A program made the translations under genes and the position numbers. From assembly GCA_020912385.1 (NCBI GenBank), contig CP087211.1:992001-1056000 (forward strand): a DNA stretch of 64,000 bases, read 5' to 3'. The first letter of the stretch is position 1. Every line of letters starts with the position of its first letter. Under the pieces are notes generated by a model. The model searched no databases. It had not been told where the DNA came from and saw only the letters and a list, made by a program, of their open reading frames with translations. Origin of the DNA: Neofusicoccum parvum (Eukaryota > Ascomycota > Dothideomycetes > Botryosphaeriales > Botryosphaeriaceae). This document shows, in pieces, positions 46,123-57,751 of this stretch.

Positions 46123-47729
46123 ATGAACCTCGCGCAGCCCTCGCGCCCGTCGCCAGCCGTCATTCCGGCCTGCACAACCCCGACGCCGCAGGCCTCGCCG
46201 TCGATAGCCAGCCTCCGAACAAGGCTGCTGGCCGCCGCCGACTACGCAAAGCGCAAGGCCCGCCAGCTCACCACCATGTCGCCGTCGCTGTCGCAAGACC
46301 CCGACGAGCCCGCCCACCCCGCCAAACCCCAGGCCGACGACCCCACAATCAAGCACCCGGGCAACGTCTACATCAACGTGCAGGGCGCCTTCATTGTCGA
46401 CGACGAGCCGCGCACGCCCGACTCGCCCGAGAGCGAGCACGAGCACGAGCACGGCACCAAGGACATCCGCCTGCCCAACCACACGGCTGTCGTCAGCCAC
46501 ATCGCCGTCGACGTGCGCACTCCGCTGCTCTTCACCCAGTTCGCAGGCTGACCGGGCGCATACAGATTGGCGGCTCGCTCGCGAAGCTGGTCTACTTCTC
46601 ACGCGACCCGACCTCCAAGGAGCTCGGCGGCCGGCTGAACTTTTTGAAGTTCGAAACGGCGCGCGTCGACGAGTGCATCGACTTCCTCCGCAAGCTCAAG
46701 CTCAAGTACGAGATAATCAATGGCTCGCGACCCTCTGATCTCTGCGTCATGGCAACCGGTGGCGGTGCCTTCAAATACTATGACCAGGTCAAGGACGCGC
46801 TGGAGGTTGAGGTCGTGAGGGAAGACGAGATGGAGTGCCTCATCATAGGTGCGCTCTCCCTGATTGCTGCGCAGGCGCATGCTGACACCCGCTGCAGGCC
46901 TTGATTTCTTCATCACCGAAATTCCCAGCGAAGTCTTCACCTACAGCCAAGAGGAGCCGATGCGCTTCATTGCAGCCCGGCCCAACATATACCCATACCT
47001 CCTGGTGAACATTGGCTCCGGTGTGTCCATGGTCAAGGTTTCCGGCCCGCGACAGTACGAGCGTGTGGGAGGTACCTCGCTCGGTGGAGGCACTCTCTGG
47101 GGGTTGTTGTCCCTACTCACCGGCGCGAGAACGTTTGAGGATATGCTCAGGCTCGCCGAACAAGGAGACAACACGGCAGTCGACATGCTGGTCGGCGACA
47201 TCTACGGCACCGACTACGGCAAGATCGGTCTGAAGAGCACCACCATTGCCAGCAGCTTCGGCAAGGTCTACAAGATGAAGCGACAGGCCGAGCAGGAGGC
47301 AGAAGACACCGGCAACCTCAAAGACTCGTCGTACGATTACGGAAGGTCATTCAAGCCCGAAGACGTCAGCAAGAGCCTGCTGTACGCCGTGAGGTACGTA
47401 CATTCTCCATCCGCGCAAGAGTGCATCAATCGTTGACATCTTACAGCAACAATATTGGCCAGATTGCCTATCTCCACGCCGAGAAGCACAACCTGGAGCA
47501 CATCTACTTTGGCGGCTCGTTCATCGGAGGCCACCCTCAGACCATGCACACACTCTCCTACGCCATCAAGTTCTGGTCCAAGGGCGAGAAGCAGGCCTAC
47601 TTCCTCAGACACGAGGGCTATCTCGGTGCTGTTGGCGCCTTCCTGAAGAGGCAACCCCGAAACTGGGGTCGGAGAAATAGCATCGACGGTAGACCTCCCA
47701 CAGCATCATCGCTCGGAAGAGGCGATTGA
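46123..47729 (+). CDS. Pantothenate kinase (eukaryotic type II, CoA synthesis)
   Basis: Phosphorylates pantothenate, the first committed step of coenzyme A synthesis. Exons 46123-46512, 46566-46848, 46898-47393 and 47447-47729 give 483 aa; introns are 49-53 nt. The first splice rebuilds the nucleotide-binding [16 protein letters not shown]; others rebuild [13 protein letters not shown] and [16 protein letters not shown]. Further motifs are [40 protein letters not shown] and [14 protein letters not shown]. About 100 N-terminal residues are disordered, with a [24 protein letters not shown] acidic/His run. A later ATG ([12 protein letters not shown]) is an alternative start. Confidence 0.94.
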
Positions 47730-48153
47730 GCGTTGGAGAACGTCAGACGATACGAATTGCGCTGCATTGCAACGGACTAGGTAGATTGGAGCTGGTTGGT
47801 TAGATGGATTTGCGTCAAGCATTGTGTCGATAATTTGATCGTTCGGGTTCGGGTGGTGGCATGACATCTCAGCCGCCGGCGGCGAATGGGCTTTGTTTTA
47901 TTTCTTTCAGTACTTGTAAAAATTCCCACATTCAGTTCATGCAAACCCAACGGGAACAAGCGGCGAATTCTAAACAAAGCTTCGCTTATTATAAAATGTT
48001 ATACATTTACGCGTCTATCTAGACATGACGAATAATGCCTCCGGGCTGTTCTGCCGTGTATCCATTGTATCAATGCCAGCCCAACCAGTCTTGGTATAAA
48101 ACGCTCATACAAACCCGAGGAAGTTAAGAAGGAAAGGAAGACACCGTCTATCT
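47730..48153. terminator. Convergent 3' region, pantothenate kinase / lipase
   Basis: 424 bp between two convergent stop codons. It turns AT-rich near 47930-48010, consistent with transcript ends of both genes. No further feature seen. Confidence 0.4.
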
Positions 48154-51100
48154 TCATGACTGTTGTTGCTTGGAAGAATCATTGGGACCAGCAGGTCCGC
48201 TAAACGCCTTTGCCACCTCTTCGACAACACTTCCCGCACTGCTACCAGGTCTCTCAATTGTCGGACTGCCGATCTGTTCCTCAACGCTCTTGCGCAACCC
48301 AACCTCTGCCGTCCCGCCTGGCGCAATTGTCGTCCCGGAAGGACTCGGGAGGGGCACATCTTCTGCAGTCGGAGTCGGCGTCGACGATTCAGTCACCGCA
48401 GCCTTGCCCTTGTCTAGGGAGTCTCGCTTCTTGGTCTTCTCCGTTGGGCTGACAACCGTCGGGCTCAGACCTCTGTGGCCCTCCACGACGATTTCGGGTG
48501 GTGGTGCCTTTGCCGTTAAGAAGCTTTCAATATCAGCAGCACTCGTCCCAGCTTGAGACAGATCTCCAGTGCCTGGTGAGGTGGGCTTCGGTTCAGACGT
48601 CGGGGCTATCTTGCGGTTCTTGCCTTGTGGCGCCGGCGAAAGGAAGCGCTGGAAATATCCACGATTGTCTGGTGTTTCCTCATCATCAACGTCGTCTGAC
48701 TCATCTTCAGTACCGCCCTCGAAATATGTATCATCCCAGAGCGAACTGTCCTCGCGGCGCAGCACCTTGCCACCATGATGGGAGGAGTGCAGATGATCGT
48801 GGTGTTGATTCGAGGTACCAGTGCCATCGCTAGCAATACTATCTTCCCTGAGCGGAGCAAGCTCATCAGCTGCTTCACGCATCTCAGACGGCGAACGCGG
48901 TGGCGGGCTCTTTGCGCGCTGGCCTTCGACTTCCTCACCGGCGGAAGTGTTGGCGGCACTCGCATGCGCGGCGCGGTCAACTGCAGGCTCTCTCTCATCG
49001 CGTGTGCGGGCAGCGTACGTATCCGCAAAGTGCGTGTCACACAGATGCTTGACAACCGGCCACCCATATGCGTTTGCAAACATGCGACGCACGACAATGT
49101 TGTTGTGGGCGTCAGGCTCAAGCCGCACGAGCACTTTGCGCCATGAGAGATCCTTGTGGTAAGACCGCGCAATCTTCTCCTCCACCCGCATGCCGCTGCT
49201 AGATTCGGTTGAATCAGTAGTCGAGACACTGGTGATGCTGTGGTCCGAAGAAAACGAACGCGCAAGACCCTTTGGTCTCTTGACTGGCGGAGGAGGTATG
49301 TCTTCGGGATGGTAGATGCGATCGTGGAAGATGGTCCGAGAACGACTGGCCGGATCGATGATCCAAGACATTGGTGGGATAGGTGGATTGAGAATGTCAC
49401 CGGCAGATTCGAAAATTGTAGTCTTTGGCGGAGCAAGTTCGTTGTTGATGGTAGAGTCTCCCCTTGATGCCAGGGGCCGTCCATGCTGTGACTGTTGGTT
49501 GGGCGAGCTCCCTGGTGGGCTTTGCTCTTCAGACGGAGTCGGCTGGACCGTCTGACTTCTCTTGAACATCTTTTTATCTTTTGGTGTGGTAGTTGCTCCT
49601 TTGAGGTAGCTTATAAATCCAGTAAAAGGGTTCGACACACCAGGACTCTTGTTTGGAGTGTTTGGAGCGTTTGGAGCGTTTGGAGCGTTTGGAGCGCTGG
49701 GAGCACTGGCCTTCCTTGGAGACGTAGGGGTTGTTGCTTCTTCCACGGCCTGCCTCTGCTGTTCGGACAAGAATTGGTTGGCTTGCGGTTCACCTGTTGT
49801 TGTCGCGGTTTGGTCCTGGTTGACGGCATCCTCCGCAGGTTGCGGCACTGTGGCATCGTTGCTACCCCCCACTGGAGTGCTAGTCCCACTGTCCTCTTCC
49901 TCTCTGTCAAAAGCCAACCGTGAAGGATTCGGAGATGAGTTCTGGCCCGTCAACTCTGCAAAACCCCAACTTGCCAACGTCCCAACCAGACCGTTTTCCC
50001 TCCTTGCCTTTTCCACCCTACCAAGACCTTTCCAGTCCAAAAAGAGCAGGCAGCTTGTCCGCAAAGGCACGACTCCGTCATTCACCACGTTCGAGTAAAC
50101 CGTTCGATTCCGGAACATCCTGAGAACCTGGTGGGCGGGACCGGTAGGAAGGATGCGCAGCAGCGGCTTGGCACCTGGATCCTCTGCTTTCTGTTCCTTT
50201 TGAGCTGTCCCAAAACCGCTGACCATCGCCGCCCAACTGCCTCGTGCAATAGTTGGAGGCCTCCAGGTCAGACCAAGGTCTTGTCCCGTGCGACCAACAA
50301 GACCAAAGTCGAGAGCAAACTTGACATACATTGGATTTTCGTTGCTCAACCCCAGCATTGGCGAAGACATGCAGATGAAGTTGACAGGCTTGATCTTGTG
50401 GAAGAACTCGGGAGAGTGTTTGTGTATGTATGCTATAGCATAGGTCTGGACAAGGCCTCCAAGCGAATGCCCAACAAAGCTGATGCTCGTGAACTTGTAC
50501 GCTCGCTCTTCATGCTTCGATGGATGGCGCTGGTGATGGACGGAGCTCCCGGAATGCGCCGGTATGCCTTCGTCGGCCGGAGCCTTGCCGGATGAAAAGG
50601 TGTTTGACATCTTGTTCTTCATGCTCTTCTTGATGGGAAGATACGGCTGATCCGGGTATGTCAAACCCAAGACGTATTTTGCCAGCCGCTTGCCCAGATA
50701 CTGGATGCCCCGTTCTGTACGAACAGCATTTCCACCAAAGCCCCTGACAATGACTTCCTCGTCATCAGGATCGTCATCCTCCGCATCATCCCCATAGAGG
50801 TCTTCTTGGCCACCGGAAAGGGGAGCAGTCGAGCTGTCCTTCAAGTTCCCTCCATTGGCCTGGCTTTCCGGTGTGACAGTGGCTTCGGATGACTCGCCTC
50901 TCCGTGCCGCCCTCCTCCGCTTCACAGCCTCCTCACGTGCCTGTTTTGCAGCAGCATCAATGCTCTCCTTCACGTAGAGCATATCGGCGCCCAGATTGCT
51001 GTGCAGGCCATGGGTGACGATGACGACATGGATGTTCTTCTGCCTCTTGACCTTGTTCGCATCCTTCGGATGGGCCTCGTATCCATCCCTCGAAGTCCGG

Positions 51101-51965
51101 GGCTTGTCGGCCTCGTCCCACTCCGGTAGTGCCGGCTTGTTCCACAGGCTGGTCGTGTCATCGACAACCAAACGGATGGCTCTGGAATAGACGCCCTTCG
51201 GCTGGGCCGGATGGCGCCCCTCGTGCCTGCTCTTTCCCTGCTGGTGATCCTCGACCTGACCCGGCGTGCCCTGACCGTGGCCCGCAACAGCCGCAAATCC
51301 GTAGTCCAAGCTCCGCTCGTCCCGGCCAACCAGCAGCTCGAAGCTCACAGAAGCGCTGTTGGAAAACAGAATCTGCGAGTGGATCTCAATGATCCAGGTA
51401 ACACTCTTGGGCTCGCCGTCAGCGGTGCGCTTTACGCTGGTCTTGCCACCCGATTCGCGTATTTCTTCCGGGACGAGCAGACGCGTGGCCCACGAGCCGC
51501 CAGCCTTGAGATTGGGCTCAAAGTCCGGGACGCCCTCCTTCTTCGGATTCTCGACTTTGCGATTCGGATTGAAGCTCGAGGGGTACGCGGCGACATGGAG
51601 GGTGTAGGGCCCGTGGAGGTAGGCGGCGCGCAAGGGGATGGCGGACGAGTTTTTGATCTTGAGGTGGAGCTGGGCCGGGCTGGGGAGGATGCGATCGTTT
51701 GCGGGCGTGTAGGTGAGGGTGTAGCTGGGCACACGGTCGGATCAGTGGGGGTGAAGCAGCTGGGCGGCGGGGAGGGAGCGCACCGGACAACCTCGCCGAC
51801 CTTGACGCTGCCCGCTTGGTGGACGAGCAGCATCCTGCGGGCGCTGCGCTCGGCGAGCAGCTTCTCCTTCCACGACGGAGTCCACTTGGGGAAGGGCGAA
51901 ACGGCGGCGGTCGCGTCCTGGTCGGGGCGCTGGGCGAGCTGGTAGGTTCGGGGTTGGAGCAGCAT
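48154..51965 (-). CDS. DUF676-type lipase / serine esterase, long fungal form
   Basis: Exons 51965-51784 and 51724-48154 give 1250 aa; the 59-nt intron joins VGEVVR to YTLTYTPAN. The alpha/beta-hydrolase core has the oxyanion-region VIVTHGLHSNLGADM, the nucleophile elbow SFVGHSLGGLVQTYAI, and downstream YSNVVNDGVVPLRTSC carrying the usual Asp. The first 200 residues form a beta-rich domain. The C-terminal half is disordered and Ser/Pro/Glu-rich, with an NAP tripeptide repeat coded by a 9-bp minisatellite (49650-49690) and a later conserved block (HKDLSWRKVLVRLEPDAHNN). Related yeast proteins (Rog1, Yor059c family) are monoglyceride/phospholipid lipases; the substrate here is not determined. 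Confidence 0.88.
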
Positions 51966-52367
51966 TCACAATTAAAGCACCGAAGGATCGTCGCAATGTG
52001 GGCTTTGGGCGTGGGTGGCGGTCAAATACCTGGGCGCGGCCTGCTGCTGCCAGCACATCAGCCGCAGCATCACCGTCACTGGGCGAGGGATGGCCGGATG
52101 CGCGCGGGGCCTGGGCTCTGGCTCTCTGCGGACGTCAGGACGTCAGCGCGTGGGTTCCCCTATACAACAATCGACGCCGCCGTGGAGAGCAGCAGGCGAG
52201 CCGCCGCCGTCACGCGCTCCGTGAGCCCTCATGCTTGATTGCGTCACACGCGATCCGCCACGGCGCGCGCGCGACTCAGCGCGTCCCGCAGCAGCCCGCA
52301 GCAGCCCGCAGCGAGAGCTTGTCGCGGGCCAAGCATCAATTCGTGCCTTGTCTATACACACGGCCGC
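51966..52367. other. Intergenic, lipase promoter side
   Basis: 402 bp holding the lipase promoter and the 3' end of the lipid kinase. A CAGCAGCCCG-type phrase repeats around 52287-52312. Nothing else seen. Confidence 0.4.
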
Positions 52368-53657
52368 TCAGCGCAGGCACACCAGATCCACCACGCGCTC
52401 CTCCCCGCTCTCCGCCTTGCGCGCCTCCACCCACCCGCCCTGCTCCACCAGCACGATCTTGCCGTCCACGCAGACCCGCCGCCACCGGTCCTCGTCCTCG
52501 ACAAACTCGATGCGCACGCCCTCAACATCGTCGTAGCTCACTGCATCCTCATCCACGTGCTTCCCTTCCTGATACGCCAGGCCCATCACGCGCATCACCT
52601 CGTCGCTCGCCATCGGACCAAAGTGGACGAGACGCAGATGACCGTCCAGCGGTTGCGTGTGCGGCGAAATGTTGAATGTCTTTTCCAGATTCGACACCAA
52701 CGTCGCCAGCACGTACGCATGCTCCTGCCGACTCACTGCCTCCCAGTCGGCCTTGCCGTCCTGCGTCTTGCGCAGCACCGACACATTTGCTCGGTACCTG
52801 TGCGGCTCTGAGCCCCCGGCCGGATAGAGCGCCTCTTTGGCTGCCATCTTGAATCTCTCGATGCCATACTTGCGGTATTCCGTCGTGTCGCTGTCCGCCA
52901 CCAAGCCCGCGTGCATGGCCCAGCTGCACACCACGGCACCGTACATGGTTGGTGAGGTGTCGCCTGCCAGAGGAAGCTCTTCCTTCTTGCTGCCTTCTTC
53001 CACCAGAAGCCGTGCGCCCGGCGAGAAGCGAGCCTTGAGAAGTGGCAGTCTCACCGGTGATCCGCGCGCAAGCGTGGCTAACCCCAGCGTGTTGTCTGCC
53101 GTGATGCGCGACGAGTGGGCCAGCGCATTGCCTGTGCCCATGGGAATGAGCGCGACGGATGGCGCAGTGAACGAGGCGCCTCTGCTCCCAGACAGCAGAC
53201 CGTTGACAATGTCGACGATGCCCCCGTCTCCCGACAGTAGGATTATGCGCTGGTTTATGCCCTCGTTGGCTCGCGTCAGGAAAACGTCGTGGGTGAGCTC
53301 CGAGATGGTCTTCGCCGAGGTTGTTCGGTGGACAACATAGTCGGCGGTTTCGCGCAGGCCGATGGCGTCGAGGAGGGGCCGGAGGTTCTTGTCGTAGAAG
53401 CCCTCGGCCAGGCAGGTGCCGGACAAGACGGAAATCACGACATGAAGCTGCTGGTTGGTGGGAGGCTCGATCAGGTATTTGGCAGCAAAGCCGTCTGGGA
53501 GTGTCTTGGTGGGAGTGGCGTTGAGCGAGGGAGTCTCGGAACCGGGCTCTACATGCAGCACGGTGAAGCCATCGGCGGATTTGATACAGCCGATGAGGTT
53601 AGCGGGAGGGATTTCGAGGACGGGGCTGGGTGCATTCTTCGACTGCGAGGTGCCCAT
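52368..53657 (-). CDS. Lipid kinase with DAGKc catalytic domain
   Basis: Single exon, 429 aa from the ATG at 53657 (the frame opens only to a GTG at 53669). The ATP-binding and catalytic signatures of diacylglycerol/sphingoid-base kinases are present: LSGDGGIVDIVNGL near 150 and IPMGTGNALAHS near 185. A C-terminal beta-sandwich includes LRLVHFGPMASDEVMRVM. The N-terminus MGTSQSKN starts with a glycine compatible with myristoylation (MGxxxS). Shorter than long-chain-base kinases of the Lcb4 type. It may phosphorylate sphingoid bases or diacylglycerol; the motif does not decide. Confidence 0.85.
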   Translation of the reverse strand: MGTSQSKNAPSPVLEIPPANLIGCIKSADGFTVLHVEPGSETPSLNATPTKTLPDGFAAKYLIEPPTNQQLHVVISVLSGTCLAEGFYDKNLRPLLDAIGLRETADYVVHRTTSAKTISELTHDVFLTRANEGINQRIILLSGDGGIVDIVNGLLSGSRGASFTAPSVALIPMGTGNALAHSSRITADNTLGLATLARGSPVRLPLLKARFSPGARLLVEEGSKKEELPLAGDTSPTMYGAVVCSWAMHAGLVADSDTTEYRKYGIERFKMAAKEALYPAGGSEPHRYRANVSVLRKTQDGKADWEAVSRQEHAYVLATLVSNLEKTFNISPHTQPLDGHLRLVHFGPMASDEVMRVMGLAYQEGKHVDEDAVSYDDVEGVRIEFVEDEDRWRRVCVDGKIVLVEQGGWVEARKAESGEERVVDLVCLR

Positions 53658-54439
53658 GGTGTCGCGCACCGGTTGTCAGGTGGAGGAGGAGCGGGAAGAG
53701 CGCCATGGCTGGGGCGTGGACGTGCTGACGGCAGCGCGACTTTCGCAATCGCGGAGCTGAGGAAGGCGCAATCGCTTTTGCGCCGATAAGGCAGCCACTG
53801 CGTTATCGCCGCGCACGTCCAGTAGCCGAGCCACGAGCCTCAAGCCTCATGCATGTGGGGTCCCTCGTCCTTCCTTTGTCCTCTCGTCGGCGGATCCGGC
53901 CCAGTCATGTGGCTGTCGGACGGCATCGCCTCTCCCGCGCCCTGCCGGCGTTCGTCTCTCGTCGTCCATGTGCCGGCTGTTCTGGAACATGGCTGGAAGC
54001 CGGCTAACACTCCCGTGTCGATGCGACTCAAACCGCTTGCTGCAGGCCCGCTGCTTGCCGATGGCTCACCGCCTGGCTCCAGGCTGCGGACTGCAGGAGA
54101 AACAGCAGAAGAATCCGGTACAGTGCCCGTCCCCAACGCAGCTACGCACGCACACGAAAGCCGTAGGCCGGCGGCGAAGTTTGGCACAGCGCTGATAGAC
54201 GGAGAGCGGAGGTGGCCGTAGCGCCTCCGGCCTTGGCCCGCCTACGCCAGGCCCCGCCATGAGCCACTGCCGCACTCCGCCTCACAGGGGCTCCATGCTC
54301 CAGATAACCTTCCTATAAAGTCGCAGATCCCCGGCGTCGGCCTCTCACTTCTGTCTTTTCTGCTTGCTCCGTCTGCTCTCGTTGCACGTCTGCACTGCAA
54401 TCTTTCCGTCAAGTTCGCGTCGTCCCGCTTCCATTCGCT
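53658..54439. promoter_or_regulatory. Divergent promoter with GATA sites, lipid kinase / guanine deaminase
   Basis: 782 bp between divergent starts. HGATAR sites (nitrogen regulator AreA/Nit2 type) occur at 53784-53789, 53803-53808 (minus), 54193-54198 and 54302-54307. TATAAA at 54314-54319 is 121 bp upstream of the guanine deaminase ATG, with a pyrimidine-rich stretch after it. Purine catabolism is classically under AreA control; control here is inference. Confidence 0.5.
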
Positions 54440-55855
54440 ATGGGGGAGTTGTCAGTTCCCGCCAACATGCTCCCTGCCGAGCAGGGCAAGGCTATCTATG
54501 TTGGTCCCTTTGTGCACTGCAAGTCTTTGCAAGAGCTGGATATCTGTGAAAAGGGCGCCATCGGCGTCGACGAGAACGGGAAAATCGCCTTTATCGAGCG
54601 CGGCATCGACGGCACGGATTCCGTCGTGAAAAAGCACCACGGCTGGTCGGACGCCTCCATTGTCACCATCAAGGACCATGGATTCTTCTTCCCTGGTTTT
54701 ATCGACACCCACATCCATGCTCCGCAGTATGCCAATTCCGGGATCGTCAGCAAATCAACGCTGCTCGACTGGCTCAACACATACACCTTCCCAATGGAGG
54801 CATCGCTCTCGGACCTCACCAAAGCCCGCCGCGTATACAATCGCTGCGTCTCTCGCACTCTTTCCCATGGGACAACCACCGCCTCCTACTTTGCCACCAT
54901 CCACGTGGCTGCCACCAACCTGCTTGCCGACATTTGTTTGGAAAAGGGGCAGCGCGCCTTTATTGGCCGCGTGTGCATGGACTCTGGCCTGAGCCCTGAA
55001 TGGTACCGTGATGAGAGCTCTGCCGATACCATTCGCAAGAGCAGAGAGGTCGTTGAGTATGTGCAAAAGGTCGATGGCGGAAAGGGCATTGTTGCCCCCA
55101 TTATTACACCCCGCTTTGCCCCCAGCTGTCACCACGACACTATGTGCGAGCTGGGCAAGCTCCAAAAGGAACACAACATCATGGCTCAAACCCACATCTC
55201 CGAAAACAGCAACGAGATCCAGCTCGTGAAGGAACTGTTCCCGACACAAGAACATTACGCCGATGTGTACGACAGTGCCGGTCTCCTGAATTCGAAGATG
55301 ATCCTCGCACACGCGGTCCATCTTACCGAGGAAGAGAAGATCCTTGTCAAGCAGCGCGATGCCAAAATCTCGCACTGTCCTGTTAGCAACACTGCTTTGA
55401 CCTCCGGAGTTGCACCGGTGCGAGATCTGTTGAACCGTGGAATCACTGTCGGTCTGGGCACCGATGTCAGCGGCGGGTACAGCCCCAGCATCCTCGACAT
55501 GGTTCGGCACACCATCCTCGTCTCAAGACACCGTTCTATGGAGGATGGCGATGCTGCCAAGCTGGCGACTGAGGAAGCACTCTACCTCGCTACCCGCGGA
55601 GGAGCAAAGGTTGTTGGCTTGGAGGATCAAGTGGGCGCATTTGAGGTCGGCATGGATTGGGATGCACAAATGATCAGTCTCGGTGTTGTTCCAGAGGATG
55701 GCGAGGAAGAGATGGAGACCCCGGTGGATGTTTTTGGCTGGGAAAGCTGGGACGACCGTATTGGAAAGTGGGCATACAACGGTGACGATCGGAATACGGC
55801 GGCTGTGTGGGTGAAGGGAAGACTTGTTCATCAAAGGAAGAGCTACGGAGCTTGA
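54440..55855 (+). CDS. Guanine deaminase
   Basis: Zinc amidohydrolase converting guanine to xanthine in purine salvage and nitrogen use; cytosolic. Single exon, 471 aa, standard length. Metal site motif GFIDTHIHAPQYANSG (HxH near 90), then THISENSNEI, ILAHAVHLTEEE and the late metal aspartate in GLGTDVSGGYSPS. The C-terminus has the family's WDDRIGKWAYNGDDRN. The start is the first ATG after the TATA box and keeps the conserved N-terminal YVGPFVHC segment. Confidence 0.95.
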   Translation: MGELSVPANMLPAEQGKAIYVGPFVHCKSLQELDICEKGAIGVDENGKIAFIERGIDGTDSVVKKHHGWSDASIVTIKDHGFFFPGFIDTHIHAPQYANSGIVSKSTLLDWLNTYTFPMEASLSDLTKARRVYNRCVSRTLSHGTTTASYFATIHVAATNLLADICLEKGQRAFIGRVCMDSGLSPEWYRDESSADTIRKSREVVEYVQKVDGGKGIVAPIITPRFAPSCHHDTMCELGKLQKEHNIMAQTHISENSNEIQLVKELFPTQEHYADVYDSAGLLNSKMILAHAVHLTEEEKILVKQRDAKISHCPVSNTALTSGVAPVRDLLNRGITVGLGTDVSGGYSPSILDMVRHTILVSRHRSMEDGDAAKLATEEALYLATRGGAKVVGLEDQVGAFEVGMDWDAQMISLGVVPEDGEEEMETPVDVFGWESWDDRIGKWAYNGDDRNTAAVWVKGRLVHQRKSYGA

Positions 55856-56077
55856 GGGCAATGCAGAAGAGGTGGAATGCTGATATCTCGGCCTGGATTT
55901 GGACCGGCTGCGCACCGACCGCGACCCACGGACCTCTATCAAAATCTCTTCACCACCTCAGTTTCCGCACGCAATCCAACGCTCAGCATGCTGAACACCC
56001 AATCCCACTATATATCCAATGCTCTGGTGTTCCCTCTCCATCAGATCGCGCGCAGATCTACAGATCTGCCAGCCCTA

Positions 56078-56176
56078 GGTGAGGTGGCCGAGTTGGTTAT
56101 GGCGCCAGGTTAAGGTGTATCTTAACAGCAATTCCTGGTGGGGCAACCCGCGCGAGTTCGAGTCTCGTCCTCATCA
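56078..56176 (+). tRNA. tRNA-Leu(AAG) with intron
   Basis: Acceptor GGTGAGG pairs with CCTCATC (56169-56175) plus discriminator A. D arm GCC/GGC; anticodon stem CCAGG/CCTGG enclosing TT-AAG-G, a 17-nt intron after position 37, then T; long class II variable arm (TGGGGCAACCCGC); T arm GCGAG-TTCGAGT-CTCGT. The long variable arm and AAG anticodon identify leucine. CCA is not encoded, as normal for eukaryotes. Confidence 0.92.
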
Positions 56177-56466
56177 ACATTCCTTTTTGCTCTTTGGAGA
56201 GCGTTGTATGTTGTTTTGGTGTTGTTGAAGAAAAGTCTCATGGCTGGATAGAAGGGATTTAGACTGGGTGGCTGCAATTTGGAACTGTGTTCGGCACCGG
56301 TAGAATCAAGAACTTTCATGCTTACGTCACTTACCCTGGCATCCTGCGATGTCTAACCGGCGCGTTTCTTCTTTTTCCTTTTTCCCCTGCTGCCGTCGGA
56401 TTCAGGTCTTCTTCGTGCTGGCAGCCACCACCGCATTCATATACCGTGCCACCTCTTCCAGCTGCC

Positions 56467-56586
56467 ACGTACGACCATAGGTCGCAGAATATAGGGCTTC
56501 CCGTCTGCTCAGCCGATACTCAAGCTGCGAACCGGCCGATTAGTACTCAAGTGGGTGACCATTGGGGAATCCCGGCTGTTGTACGT
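56467..56586 (+). rRNA. 5S ribosomal RNA, single dispersed copy
   Basis: 120 nt, with helix I ACGTACGAC paired to GTTGTACGT and the conserved internal-promoter segments GGGCTTCCCGTCTGCTCAGC and GTGGGTGACCATTGGGGAAT. A T-run follows directly (polymerase III terminator). Dispersed single 5S genes are usual in filamentous ascomycetes. Confidence 0.93.
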
Positions 56587-56768
56587 TTTTGTTTTGGCTG
56601 GTGAAGCATTCTTTTGCTGATTTGTGGGCTGTGTCTGCAATGGTTGGGGCCAACCAGAAAGTGAAGTGGCCTGCTCCTTCAGACAGCGTACACGGGCAGG
56701 CCTTTCACCTGAACTTTTTGTGGCACGGTATACGTGATTTCTGTGTGAAAGAGAAAACCTAACGCGGG

Positions 56769-57335
56769 TTGAACAGTGCTGTGATAGTTCTATCTTCGAG
56801 TCCGTCAGAATTAACAGGAAACACAACTACACAGCCGGGGGTTCCTCAAACCTACCAGCTTGGTTCGTTCCCGACTCGCGAAGTCCCCTCTCCCACGGGC
56901 CGCAACTATTTCTTGTTGAAAACCCCCATCGGGCTGAGCACCGAGGCCATGTTCACGGTCTGGGGTTTCTCTGAGCTACTGGCGGCCCGCGCAGAATGCC
57001 AGGCCGCTAGCTTATCATCACTTCTGGATCCTGACGGTTTGGCTCGAGCAACCAAGGAAATGCACACCACGTACACAGTCAAGCTTCTCACCAAGCTGCG
57101 GCTCGCCACTGCTACAATCGCTATGCAGCGTGAACGCATAAGACAGAACCTGACCTCGACGATCATTGTCGAAGTGCTGTTGCTCTCCGTCCTCTGCTGC
57201 TGGGCCTCGGCCATTCCACTAAAGAATCCAGACTCGATTGCCGCGCGTTTCTCACTTCTGGCCGGTAGCAGGCCCGTACAACGTCTCCGTCAAGACCATT
57301 CGGCGTGGGAGCGGGAACGTGATGCTGAGATATAG
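56769..57335 (+). pseudogene. DUF3433-like fragment
   Basis: The 188-aa frame resembles the C-terminal end of the fungal DUF3433 membrane-protein family: a hydrophobic span (IIVEVLLLSVLCCWASAIPL) followed by NPDSIAARFSLLAGSRPV, which parallels the family's NPxSIAxxxSLLAGS block. The large N-terminal membrane region is missing and what follows is not family-like. It looks like an isolated relic beside the 5S gene; a frame continuing to 58066 overlaps the SDR gene antisense and is not coding. Confidence 0.45.
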
Positions 57336-57622
57336 AACGAGAAGCCTGGCCTCGGTTGGTGCCCAATCAGACCTGGAAGCAGGTCTGGGGAAACATGGAG
57401 AGTGACATGGTTAAGCAGGATTGGAGGCATCCACCAGCCGGTACTAGTGCAGAAGAAGCTGTCGACAGTATGCCTGATGAGGCTTTCGGTGCTGTCGCAT
57501 TTGATCATGCCGGCGAAGCTCGAACCGCAGTTTGGTACTGCGGCATGACTGGCGGGCAACCCGAGAACCGCTCATTGACAAACCTGACGATGAATGGTGA
57601 ACGAGACGCCAGTGATGATGAA

Positions 57623-57658
57623 GGCTGGCATGAGGGCTGGCATGAGGGCTGGCATGAT
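57623..57658. repeat. 12-bp tandem repeat, three copies
   Basis: GGCTGGCATGAG repeated three times (last copy ends T), in the 3' flank of the SDR gene. Confidence 0.85.
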
Positions 57659-57751
57659 GTCTTGGTCATACTTGTATTCAGAGCAATCAGCTCAAAAGGC
57701 AAAGAATGCTATTTTCCTAACGAAAGTGTAGACAGATCCAATTCCCGGCCA

